Assembly (NCBI RefSeq): GCF_022213955.1 | Contig: NZ_JAKNTW010000012.1 | Coordinates: 1-45,462 of the forward strand | Source: Dolomitihabitans soli | GTDB taxonomy: Bacteria > Actinomycetota > Actinomycetes > Streptosporangiales > Streptosporangiaceae | DNA length: 45,462 bases | Direction: 5' to 3' | In this document: piece after piece, positions 16,785 to 24,736 of the stretch | Layout: each line of letters starts with the position of its first letter | Position numbering within the stretch: the stretch's first letter is position 1 | Position numbers and translations under genes: made by a program | The notes under the pieces: model-generated | Told to the model about the DNA's origin: nothing | Database searches by the model: none | Seen by the model: the letters and a program-made list of their open reading frames with translations, nothing else

Positions 16785-17275
16785 GTGGACGAGGCCAACG
16801 GGCTGATCCAAGCTGTCGGCGCGGGGCTGGTCGCAATACAACCCGATGGAGTGTTCCAGCTCGCCGGTGCGGCACCCGGCAAAGGACCTTACAACCTGTT
16901 CTCAAGAGGTCCGGCCCCGATACTCAATCGCGAATACCTGGTGCAGATCACGGCCTTCTCCGAGTTGGTAATCGAGCACCGCTGGCCGGCACAGCTGGTG
17001 GCGTTCGAGTACGACGCGTTCGATCTGGCGACCTTTGACCAGACTGGACGGCCAGTGGTGGTAGCAGAGGCCAAGCGCGACACCGCGTCGCTGGACCGCA
17101 TGCTCGACAGAATGCGTGGCGCGACGATTGCCGGGTCACAGCGCCGATGGATACAACACAGCGTAAAACCGCCGCGCTGTCGAGGCTCGGTGCGACGCTG
17201 TTCTGGGCAGTGGCGCCGGGCGTGCGACGCGCCTGCGACATCGAGATCGATGGGGACAGCGTGCCTCAGCTCAGT
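16785..17275 (+). pseudogene. Frameshifted hypothetical protein with AEAKRD nuclease-like motif
   Basis: The first ~110 codons look like a real protein, including VAFEYDAFDLATFD and RPVVVAEAKRDTASLDRML. The E-x-K within AEAK preceded by acidic strands resembles a PD-(D/E)xK-type core. Similarity then moves to a different frame near 17150 (LFWAVAPGVRRACDIEIDGD), so the gene carries a frameshift and is not expressed as one protein. The GTG start lies just after the transposase relic. Function unknown. Confidence 0.5.
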
Positions 17276-17299
17276 CCTCGCGAGACCCTGCTGGCAGGG

Positions 17300-17771
17300 C
17301 CACGTCCTCGTGCAGCAGCGCGGCGCGTCGAGGTCTGGCGTTCCCCCAACTCCACGAACCGGCGCAGCAGCAGCCGCTCGTAGTCGATCAGGGGGCGTTG
17401 CGGCGTTCCGGCACCCGTCCGCAGCGACGACCCGGGCGCGCTGCAGGGAGCTGTTGACGGCCGCGACGCTAGCGTCGAGCAGGCCTGCGGCGACGGCGCT
17501 CCAGCACAGCACCTCGCGTGATGAGTACGGCCCGCTGGGTGGGCGGCAGCAGTTGCAGCGCCGCTATGAAGGCCAGCGCCACCTCCTCAGGCCGTTCGGC
17601 GACGAGGGCGGAATCGAGCTTGTTGAGCAGCGCGTCGGGGTACTGCAGGTGGGCGACCTCGGTATGCGCGACCGGCAACCGTTCGCGCATGCTGAGGTCG
17701 CCTGTACTCGGTGCACTTGCCACGGTCCTCGACGCGTCTGCAACAGCTCTCCTCGTCATGGAAACCATCAC
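17300..17771 (-). pseudogene. ECF sigma factor remnant (region 4 onward)
   Basis: Minus-strand pieces in several frames rebuild the C-terminal part of a sigma-70 family ECF factor: ERPEEVALAFIAALQLLPPT and QRAVLI (region 4), then in a second frame VAAGLLDASVAAVNSSLQRA (recognition helix), and in a third PLIDYERLLLRRFVELGE and ALLHEDVAL, typical of a fused SnoaL-like C-terminal domain. Region 2 is absent. Multiple frameshifts and the missing N-terminus mark it as dead. Confidence 0.7.
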
Positions 17772-17807
17772 GCCGGGCGACCTTCATGAGTTCGAAGTCT
17801 CGTCCGG

Positions 17808-18311
17808 CGGCCCCCGCGTAAACCCCTCATCGCCGCCGTCGAGGGCTTCGCCCTGGCCGGCGGTCTGGAGATCGCACTCGCCTGCGACCTCATCGTGGCG
17901 GCGGGCGACGCCAGGATCGGCATCCCCGAGGTGCGGCGGGGGCTCGTCGCCGACGGCGGGGCGTTGCTGCGGCTGCCCGAGCGGCTCCCCCGGAACATCG
18001 CGATGGAGCTGGCGCTGACCGGCGGCGAGATGCCGGTGCGGCGGCTGCACGACCTCGGACTGATCAACATCGTGACGGCGCCGGGCGGCGCGCTCGCCGC
18101 CGCGACGGACCTGGCGGCGACCATCGCCAACAACAGCCCGCTGGGCGTGGCCGCCAGCAAGGACGTCCTCGTACGGGCCGCCACCTGGCCGGATGACGAG
18201 AAGTGGGAACGCAAGGCCAGGCTGGTCGAGCACGTGTGGTCCTCCGCCGACGCCCGCGAGGGCGCACGAGCGTTCGCCGAACGTCGCCCGCCCACCTTCA
18301 CCGGCACCTGA
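17808..18311 (+). pseudogene. Enoyl-CoA hydratase/isomerase, 5' truncated
   Basis: About 165 codons of the crotonase fold survive: KPLIAAVEGFALAGGLEIAL, ACDLIVAAGDARIGIPEVRR, then the C-terminal region to a TGA at 18311. The first ~90 residues of a ~255-residue enzyme are missing, and in-frame stop TGA at 17787 separates it from upstream DNA. An ATG-less truncated gene next to a broken sigma factor marks this as debris at the left border of the biosynthetic operon. Translation from an internal start cannot be excluded but would lack half of the CoA-binding and oxyanion region. Confidence 0.7.
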
Positions 18312-18392
18312 TCCACCCGCCGTCCCGGGAATGACCGGCTCAGGATGGTGCGGCCGTGCCTGAAGAGCCCTGATCCGCGTGTCACGGCGGGC

Positions 18393-19949
18393 TCAGGACG
18401 GGTGCAGCCGGACGCCGTCGAGGTCCTCCGCCGTCTTGGCGAGGAAGTCGAGTGCCGGCGCGTTCCGCCCGGTCTCCCTGTTCAGGAAGGTGACGGTCGC
18501 GCAGTCGCGATCACGTGCCAGCCGTACGATCCGGTCCAGCACCTCCTGTTCGACGCCCTTGCCGAGCACCGGGCAGGAGACCAGGAACACGTCCACGGTG
18601 CATGTGCCGTCGCGGAAGTCGAGCCCGACGGCGGCCCCGGTGCCGTAGTCGCCCAGGCGGTCGCGGACCTTCGCCAGGTGGATCTCGCCGGTGCCCGAGC
18701 GCAGGCGGCCGGCCAGGTCGTGCTCCTCCCTGACGACGCCGAGGGTGAAGTCCTTGGTGCGCAGGAGCATGTCCGTGACCTCGCCGAGCGACCCCGCGTC
18801 CGCCTGCCGCCAGCTGAGTTCGACGCCGAGGTTCGCGACGTACTCCTGGAGTGACGGCGCGGCCCGGCCGGGCGCGCTCGCCGTGGACGGCACGCCCGGA
18901 GCGCCACCGAAAGTCACCGGCGCCCGGTCGAAGACGCCGCTCACGGCGAGCAGCGACTCCCAGTGGTCCGGATTCTCGCCGAGCGCGACGACCGGGCAGG
19001 GGCCTGGATCGGCATGGGCGGAGCCCGCGGTCACCAGGACCATGTGGTCGTTATATATCCCCAATTCCTCGGCTAGATCGTCGAGTTGCGCACTGAGCGG
19101 CCGGTCGTCGACAGCCCAACCGTCGACCATCGGCGGCCACGACCCGCCGAAGGCCGCGCCCACCGCGGCCCAGCAGCCGGCCATCCCGCCCGACCCGCGC
19201 ACGGCGATCCGCACGCCGCACCGCCGCAACGCCCGCATCGCCGGCCCGAGAACATCGGCGCTCGCACCGCGATCCCCCGCCGGTGCCAGGCTGTCGGCGT
19301 CGAGCACCACCGCGCGGGTCACCCCTCCGTGGCGGACCCGCAACACCGCCGAGAGCTGCCTGCCCAGCGCGGCGAAGACCTCCTCGGTGTAGGGAATCCT
19401 GGCGTGCCTGAACAGCGCGGGATGGTGGGCCCGCCGTACCCCGACCTCGCGGACCGCCGACTCGGCGTCGGCGAGGTGGACGTTGGGGATGCCGGACAGT
19501 TGAGCCCGCACCGTCTCCCTGGCCGCGACGGCGGCGGCCATCCGGCCCGCGGCGGTGCCGTGGTCGCCGACCCCGAGCGTCACCCACCCGGGTAGGGCGG
19601 GCAGCACGAACACCAGCGACGTGCCCCACCGCCGGACCGCGTCCAGCGCGACTCCGGCCAGGTCGGCCAGGTCGGCCAGGTCATCCGGCGCGTCCTCGAA
19701 ACGAGGGAGGACGATCAGCACGTCCGGCCGGGCCCGCGCGGTCTCGCTCCGGTCGTCCAGGCACTGCCGCGCTATCTGGTTGAGCGGCCCGACGGTCATC
19801 GCGGCGGGCAGCCCTGCCTCGTGCGCGCCCACGCCCAGGTAGGGCACCAGCGGGTCGGCGGTATAGGTGGCGAGGAGCGCGATCCGCAGCGCGGCGGGCG
19901 TCGAGCTCATCGTCTTCCATCGCCTGCGGAGTTCCAGCGGCGTCGTCAC
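18393..19949 (-). CDS. FkbH-like protein (HAD-like + GNAT-like), degraded HAD motif
   Basis: A 518-residue protein, last gene of the operon. The GTG at 19949 is chosen because it overlaps the E2 stop (GTGA) and gives the usual N-terminal helix before RIALLATYTADPLVPYLG. FkbH-family enzymes normally convert 1,3-bisphosphoglycerate to glyceryl-S-ACP. Order: N-terminal domain (about 15-215), HAD-like domain beginning AVVLDADSL (about 225), and the C-terminal GNAT-like domain with RDRLGDYGTG and DVFLVSCPVLGKGVE. In canonical members the HAD motif is LDLDNTLWGG. Here Thr and the GG are lost, so phosphatase/glyceryl transfer chemistry is doubtful, while the acyl-transfer-like C-terminal domain is well preserved. 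A short in-frame DLA repeat occurs near nt 19661-19684. It probably acts with the ACP and E1/E2 genes directly upstream. Confidence 0.8.
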   Translation of the reverse strand: MTTPLELRRRWKTMSSTPAALRIALLATYTADPLVPYLGVGAHEAGLPAAMTVGPLNQIARQCLDDRSETARARPDVLIVLPRFEDAPDDLADLADLAGVALDAVRRWGTSLVFVLPALPGWVTLGVGDHGTAAGRMAAAVAARETVRAQLSGIPNVHLADAESAVREVGVRRAHHPALFRHARIPYTEEVFAALGRQLSAVLRVRHGGVTRAVVLDADSLAPAGDRGASADVLGPAMRALRRCGVRIAVRGSGGMAGCWAAVGAAFGGSWPPMVDGWAVDDRPLSAQLDDLAEELGIYNDHMVLVTAGSAHADPGPCPVVALGENPDHWESLLAVSGVFDRAPVTFGGAPGVPSTASAPGRAAPSLQEYVANLGVELSWRQADAGSLGEVTDMLLRTKDFTLGVVREEHDLAGRLRSGTGEIHLAKVRDRLGDYGTGAAVGLDFRDGTCTVDVFLVSCPVLGKGVEQEVLDRIVRLARDRDCATVTFLNRETGRNAPALDFLAKTAEDLDGVRLHPS

Positions 19950-21064
19950 TGGGCACCGCCCGCCTCGGAGAGGTGGCCCGGCGACTCCAGCACGCCTTTG
20001 AGTCGTTGAAGGAAGACCACCGCCTGGCGCCCGTTGATCGCGCGATGGTCGAAAGTGAGACCCAGGTGCGCGCATCGGCGCCGGTACACCGAACCGTCCT
20101 CCGCCACGGCCGGCTCGTCCATGGTGGCGCCGAGCGACAGGATGCAGGTGTGCCCCGGGAAGATGATCGACTGGGCGAGCAGCACGCCGTCGTCGTTGTT
20201 CAGTGACACCACGATCGAGGCGCCGGTCAGGTCCTGGTCGTGGAAGTCGCCGCGGAGCGCCTTGATCCGGAAGTCCAGCATCATGTCGGCGATGGCGTCG
20301 AGCGTCAGCTCCGCGGCTCCGGGGATGACCGGGATGTACAGCCCCTTGCCGGTGTCCACGGTGACGCCGACGCCTCCCGTGTCGGTGAGGATCAGGTCCG
20401 TACCGGACAGCGTGGCGAAGAACGCGGGAAACTCGGCGCGCAGCCCGGCGACACCCTTGACGACGAGCTCGGGCAACCCGACCGGGTCGCCACAGCGCTC
20501 GGCGACCCGGCGGGCCAGCTCGATCGCCTCCCCCACCTCGACCTTGACGACCGTGAAGGCAGCAGGAATGTCACGGTGTGACGCGGTCACGACGTCCGCC
20601 ACGGCCTTCTGCAGCCTGCTGAGCGGCTGCCTCGTGGGACCCCCGGCGGCGTCGAGCAGGCTGCGGACGTCCGCGCCCTTGATCACCGCCTTGTCCAGCG
20701 CACGCAGCCGATCCTCGGTGATGCCGTGTTGCGCCATCAAGGTTCTGGCGGCCTCGGTGACGATCAGCGGAGCGTTCTCCGCCGCCTCCGGATCGGCCGT
20801 CTGACCGGCGCGGAACCGCTGGAGATCCGCCTCGCTGGGAAACAGGTGGCCGATCACGTCGCCGGGACCGCACTGGTCGTCGACCGAGGCGACGCGGTGC
20901 AGGATTCCGCCCTCGTCGCACTCCAGGTCGTGGGTGGCCTTGGAGGTCTCGACCAGTGCCACGACCTCGCCCGGCGGGATCCGCGCGCCGTCGTCGAACA
21001 GCCATTCCACCAGGATGTAACCGTCGTCGTTGTTGTTGTACTTGGGAACAGCGATGTCAGGCAT
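19946..21064 (-). CDS. 2-oxoacid dehydrogenase E2 (lipoyl acyltransferase)
   Basis: A 372-residue E2-type protein. The N-terminal lipoyl domain (1-80) contains ETSKATHDLE with the lipoylated Lys42. A peripheral-subunit-binding segment (about 100-140) is followed by a catalytic domain (about 150-365) with 'LDAIADMMLDFRIKALRG'. The usual catalytic HRxxDG motif reads HRAING (His about 339, Asp replaced by Asn). It should take an acyl group formed by the E1 pair on its lipoyl arm and pass it on, here probably to the ACP encoded in the operon instead of, or besides, CoA. ATG overlaps the E1 beta stop by 8 bases. No E3 dihydrolipoamide dehydrogenase gene is present, so reoxidation must use a housekeeping enzyme. 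Confidence 0.87.
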   Translation of the reverse strand: MPDIAVPKYNNNDDGYILVEWLFDDGARIPPGEVVALVETSKATHDLECDEGGILHRVASVDDQCGPGDVIGHLFPSEADLQRFRAGQTADPEAAENAPLIVTEAARTLMAQHGITEDRLRALDKAVIKGADVRSLLDAAGGPTRQPLSRLQKAVADVVTASHRDIPAAFTVVKVEVGEAIELARRVAERCGDPVGLPELVVKGVAGLRAEFPAFFATLSGTDLILTDTGGVGVTVDTGKGLYIPVIPGAAELTLDAIADMMLDFRIKALRGDFHDQDLTGASIVVSLNNDDGVLLAQSIIFPGHTCILSLGATMDEPAVAEDGSVYRRRCAHLGLTFDHRAINGRQAVVFLQRLKGVLESPGHLSEAGGAQ

Positions 21065-22061
21065 GATCCGCCTCTCTCAGGGCCGCGCGAATCGTGTCGT
21101 CCTGTACCAGGACCCGGCGCTCCAGATGGGCGGCGGTCGGAATCACCGAGTCGGCCGAGTGCACCAGCCGGATCGGGTGGCGCAGCCGTCCCCACAGTCT
21201 GGGGTAGATCTCCTGTGCGAGTTCGGCGCCCCACGTCCCGCCGGCGGTGCTCTCCTCGACCACGATGATCTGCCGGGCCCCGGCCAGGATCGGCAGCAGC
21301 GGGTCGAGGGTGAAGGGGTACAGCCGGGACGGCACCAGGAGCAGGCTGCTCGACTCGTCCTCCAGGAATGCCGCGCGCATCGCGGTCAGGGCCCGGTGGG
21401 TCATGCCACCCGGCGCGATGATCACGTTGTCGTACTCGTCGGGCCTCTCCAGGTAGACGCGGGCGACCGGTGTCTCGGCGCCGACGAAGTCGTAGCGGAA
21501 GAGGTCGTCGATCCTACCGTCCTGGAACATCCGCTGGGTGTACAGGACCTTGTCCTCGAACAGGATCGCCGGTGTGCCCGCGGCCAGCATCTCGGCCAGG
21601 ACCCGCGCGTTGTCATGGAAGGGGGAGAGTTCGTGGAGCGCCAGGTTCGGGACTCCCAGGAAGTGTTTCTGCAGCGACTGGCTGTGCGTCGGCCCGTACC
21701 CTCGGTTGCCCCCGACCGGGCAGCGGACGATGAGACGCAACGGCACCCGCCGGCCGTACATCGTGACGGACTTGCTCGCGAAGTTGACGATCTGGTCGAA
21801 GGCGAGCGCGGCGAAGTCGCCGAACATGATCTCGACGATCGCCTTGTCGCCGGCCAGGGCCAGCCCGCCCGCCGCGCCGACGATGGCGCCCTCACTCAGC
21901 GGCGTCGCCAGGACCCTGCCGGGGAAGCGCGTCGACAGCCCTCTGGTCACCTTGAACGCGCCGCCGTAGGGATCTGTGATGTCCTCGCCGAGCACGAAGA
22001 CGTCCTCGTCCGCGGCGAGCAGGTCGAGCAGGGCGCTGTTCAAGTTCTCCGCTACGCGCAC
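21057..22061 (-). CDS. TPP-dependent 2-oxoacid dehydrogenase / transketolase-like E1 beta
   Basis: A 334-residue E1 beta subunit. Family signatures: LGEDITDPYGGAFKVTRGL, TPLSEGAIVGAAGGLALAG, EIMFGDFAALAFDQIVNFAS and the C-terminal transketolase domain (VEESTAGGTWGAELAQEI). The GTG at 22061 lies 10 bases inside the end of E1 alpha and keeps the expected N-terminus (RVAENLNSALLDLL). With E1 alpha it forms the thiamine diphosphate active site at the subunit interface. Substrate is not fixed by sequence: a 2-oxoacid, acetoin-type substrate or a ketose-derived two-carbon unit are all possible. Confidence 0.88.
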   Translation of the reverse strand: MRVAENLNSALLDLLAADEDVFVLGEDITDPYGGAFKVTRGLSTRFPGRVLATPLSEGAIVGAAGGLALAGDKAIVEIMFGDFAALAFDQIVNFASKSVTMYGRRVPLRLIVRCPVGGNRGYGPTHSQSLQKHFLGVPNLALHELSPFHDNARVLAEMLAAGTPAILFEDKVLYTQRMFQDGRIDDLFRYDFVGAETPVARVYLERPDEYDNVIIAPGGMTHRALTAMRAAFLEDESSSLLLVPSRLYPFTLDPLLPILAGARQIIVVEESTAGGTWGAELAQEIYPRLWGRLRHPIRLVHSADSVIPTAAHLERRVLVQDDTIRAALREADHA

Positions 22062-22975
22062 GGTGACTCCCAGGCTGACGCGGGCCGCGCGGCGACCTCG
22101 TGGATGATCTGGGCGACCCGATCCCGCTGGCGGCGGTCGGCGGGCGCGAACTGCTCGGGGTGGTCCTCGGCGTATAACCGGTACCAGTCGTGCCGGGCCG
22201 CCTCCTCGATGAGCGGCCGGTCCCGGCTGTCGTCGCCCTTGCTGTGCGGGCCGACCCGGTAGGTATCGAACTCGACGACGGCAGGTTCGCGCCGGTGGCG
22301 CACCTCCTCGACCAGTGGGGTGAGGAGCTCGCGGATGGCGTTCACATCGGCCCCGGCGATCCGCTGGTGGCGGATGCCGAACGCCTGGGCGCGGCCCGCG
22401 ATGGTGCCCGCCATCTGGTCCTCGGTGCGTGTCGACTGGGCGATCCTGTTGTGCTCGACCACGACGAGCAGTGGCAGGCTCCACAGCCGGGCGAGGTTCA
22501 GGGCTTCGTACACCGCGCCCTCGCCCCAGGTGCCGTCCCCGATGTAGGCGGCGGCGAGCAGCGGGTCGCCGCCGCGTCGCAGGTGCAGCGCGACCCCGGC
22601 GGCGACGGGGAGGCTCTGCCCCTGGACACCGGTGGACAGATAGGTGCCCCGGAGGATGTGCTGGCTGCCACCGACGCCGTTGCAGACGGCGCCCTGCCTC
22701 CCCATGATCTCGGCGAGCAGGCCGTGCGCGTCGCCGAAGCGCGACAGGTAGTGGCCGTGCCCCCGGTGGTTGCTGAAGACGTGGTCCCCGTCGACGAGCA
22801 ACGGTCCCAGGGCGACCGGGATGTACTCCTGGCCGAGGCAGGTGTGCGTGGTGCCGTTGAGCTTGCCCTGCTCGAACAGATCCAGCAGACCCAGCTCGAA
22901 GTGCCGGATCAGCAGCATGGTGTCGAGATCCGCCGCCGCGAGCCGGGACAGGCGCCGCTCGGTGGTGACCGTCAT
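22052..22975 (-). CDS. TPP-dependent 2-oxoacid dehydrogenase E1 alpha
   Basis: A 307-residue E1 alpha subunit, on the short side for the family and closest in feel to acetoin/pyruvate dehydrogenase-type subunits. It has the conserved HTCLGQEYIPVALG and FSNHRGHGHYL segments and the thiamine diphosphate motif GDGTWGEGAVYEALN (146-160) closed by Asn176 (VVVEHN). The ATG overlaps the stop of the ACP gene (ATGA). The tight ACP-E1 alpha-E1 beta-E2 order suggests formation of an acyl-lipoyl intermediate and transfer to the ACP. Confidence 0.88.
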   Translation of the reverse strand: MTVTTERRLSRLAAADLDTMLLIRHFELGLLDLFEQGKLNGTTHTCLGQEYIPVALGPLLVDGDHVFSNHRGHGHYLSRFGDAHGLLAEIMGRQGAVCNGVGGSQHILRGTYLSTGVQGQSLPVAAGVALHLRRGGDPLLAAAYIGDGTWGEGAVYEALNLARLWSLPLLVVVEHNRIAQSTRTEDQMAGTIAGRAQAFGIRHQRIAGADVNAIRELLTPLVEEVRHRREPAVVEFDTYRVGPHSKGDDSRDRPLIEEAARHDWYRLYAEDHPEQFAPADRRQRDRVAQIIHEVAARPASAWESPCA

Positions 22976-23208
22976 GAGGTCACCGTCCCGACGCCCTTGC
23001 GGGCGAGGATCTCCCGGATGTGCCCGACGGACTTGAACGACCTGATCTCCTCGCGGGAGAACGACAGTCCGTAAGCCTCCTCCAGCGTCACCACGAGCTG
23101 GACGTGCCGCAGGCTCGTCCAGCCGCCCAGCGTCGCCGGGGTGGCGTCGTCGACGACCTCACCGGCGTCCGTCTCCAGCACCTCAGCCACAATCTCAGCG
23201 AATTCCAC
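22972..23208 (-). CDS. Free-standing acyl carrier protein
   Basis: A 78-residue four-helix carrier protein. The probable phosphopantetheine serine lies in GGWTSLRHVQLVVTLEE (Ser32); Thr replaces the usual Asp before it, and a Trp precedes. The start overlaps the MbtH gene end by 14 bases, and its stop overlaps the E1 alpha start. Its place between MbtH and E1 alpha makes it the likely acceptor of the acyl unit produced by E1/E2 and possibly the partner of the FkbH-like protein. Confidence 0.87.
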   Translation of the reverse strand: MEFAEIVAEVLETDAGEVVDDATPATLGGWTSLRHVQLVVTLEEAYGLSFSREEIRSFKSVGHIREILARKGVGTVTS

Positions 23209-23380
23209 TGTTCCCCTCCCTCAGGCCGCGCGGCCGCATGTCCTGCCAGACCTCCCGGATGTGGGCCAGGCAGTCGTCCTTGCTCCCGGTCATCCCGGCG
23301 TCGTGCCAGCCGGCGGCATTCTCCCGGTCGACCGGCCAGATCGAGTACTGCTCCTCGTCGTTGACGACGACTCTGTACAC
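23195..23380 (-). CDS. MbtH-like protein
   Basis: A 61-residue MbtH-family protein with the complete signature: NDEEQYSIWP, GWHDAGMTGSKDDCL, HIREVWQDMRP. These proteins bind NRPS adenylation domains and help them fold or activate substrate. It starts 13 bases after the MFS stop and overlaps the ACP gene. Its partners are presumably the three A domains encoded upstream in the operon. Confidence 0.95.
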   Translation of the reverse strand: MYRVVVNDEEQYSIWPVDRENAAGWHDAGMTGSKDDCLAHIREVWQDMRPRGLREGNSGIR

Positions 23381-23393
23381 GGGGTCTCTCCTC

Positions 23394-24734
23394 TCAGTTG
23401 TGGGTGAGCGCGGTTTCCGGCATCACCGTGTCGTGGTCGGGAACCGTCGCCTCGACGTCCCTGATGGTCCGTACGGCGAAGCCGGCCACCGCGACCCCGA
23501 GCCCCAGCACGCCGGTGACCACGAAGATCAGTGCCATGCCGGCGCCCGGCCCGGTGCCCACCAGCCCGCCGAACACCCCGGCCAGCGCCCCGCCGTCGTT
23601 CATCGCGGGTTCGAGGACGAAGTCGGCCAGTGGCCCCGCGAGCCCCAGCGCGATCGGTGTCGCCAGGTTCTCCATCAGGCTGCGGGCCGCGAACACGCGT
23701 CCCTGGACGGCCGGGTCGACCTTCTGCTGCCAGATGGCCTGCCCGTAGCCGGTGATGATCGGCAAGGCGGACCAGGCGCACAGCCACCCGATGGCCCAGA
23801 CCAGCACCGAGTCGCCCAGCCCGAGCAGGATCCGGCCGAACAGGCTGAAGACGACGATCCCCAGGAGGATCCTGGTCATCTTCCTTTCCGTGGGGCGCAG
23901 CACGCTGATCAGAATCGCGCCGGCGACCCCTCCGACCGCACCCACGGACTGCACGATGCCCACCGTCGTCGAGTCGTCGCCGGTCCGCGCCATGATCATC
24001 GGAATCAGCAGCGTCCAGCCCATCAGGCCGAGAAGCATGATCGACAAGACCACGCTCTGCAGGCCGAGCAGACCGGGCCTGCGCAGGATGTAGCGGAAGC
24101 CGTACAGTGAGTCGCGCCACATGCCGGTTCCGGTCTCGCCCTCGCCCTGTGGCCGCTGGGGCATGGCGACCAGGAACACCGTGCCGATGGCGACGAGGTA
24201 GGTCAACAGGTCGAGGAAGAGGACCACTTTGAGGTCGGTGACGAGCAGCAGGGTGCCCGCCACCGAGGGCGCGAAGATGGCCGGCACCGACTGCGAGAGC
24301 GACATCATCGCGTTGGCCTTGGGGAAGTGTCCCTTCTCCATCATCAGCGAGATGGTCGCGCCGTAGGCCGGCGCCTGGAACGCCAGGAAGATCCCGGTGA
24401 GCAGGTTGACGAGGTAGAGGTGCCACACCTGCGCCGATCCGGTGAAGAGCAGGCCCAGCACGATCATGGTGGTGAGCACCGAGCCGAGGTCGCTGAGCAC
24501 GACGATCAGCCTGCGGTTCCACCGGTCGATCAGCGATCCCGCGATCGGGCTGAACAGGGCGGTGGAGAGGAAGGCGCAGAACGTCATCAGGGCGAGATCG
24601 GTCGCGTGACCGGTCATCTGCCAGGCCCAGATGCTGAGCGCGAAGTTCGTCATCCGGGTGCCCAGCGTGGACATAACCTGGCCGAACCAGATGACGACGA
24701 ACGCGGGGAATCCGGACGGTCTCTTGACCGGCAT
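23394..24734 (-). CDS. MFS transporter, probable product exporter
   Basis: A 446-residue major facilitator protein with about 12 hydrophobic segments. It has the MFS motif-A-like loop GSLIDRWNRR after the second helix and a similar loop (LRPTERKM) in the second half. The ATG at 24734 follows the NRPS stop directly with AGGAG upstream; longer frames overlap the NRPS. It resembles the MFS_3 group common beside NRPS clusters (enterobactin exporter/MefA-like). Likely role: export of the finished compound and self-protection. Confidence 0.88.
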   Translation of the reverse strand: MPVKRPSGFPAFVVIWFGQVMSTLGTRMTNFALSIWAWQMTGHATDLALMTFCAFLSTALFSPIAGSLIDRWNRRLIVVLSDLGSVLTTMIVLGLLFTGSAQVWHLYLVNLLTGIFLAFQAPAYGATISLMMEKGHFPKANAMMSLSQSVPAIFAPSVAGTLLLVTDLKVVLFLDLLTYLVAIGTVFLVAMPQRPQGEGETGTGMWRDSLYGFRYILRRPGLLGLQSVVLSIMLLGLMGWTLLIPMIMARTGDDSTTVGIVQSVGAVGGVAGAILISVLRPTERKMTRILLGIVVFSLFGRILLGLGDSVLVWAIGWLCAWSALPIITGYGQAIWQQKVDPAVQGRVFAARSLMENLATPIALGLAGPLADFVLEPAMNDGGALAGVFGGLVGTGPGAGMALIFVVTGVLGLGVAVAGFAVRTIRDVEATVPDHDTVMPETALTHN

Positions 24735-24736
24735 GT

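Noticed and set aside
17518-18018. 166-aa plus-strand ORF
   Set aside because: It runs across the antisense of the sigma remnant and out of frame over the enoyl-CoA hydratase remnant; no own similarity.
21030-22262. 410-aa plus-strand ORF opposite E1 beta/E1 alpha
   Set aside because: Antisense shadow of conserved dehydrogenase genes; no family similarity and no ribosome binding site.
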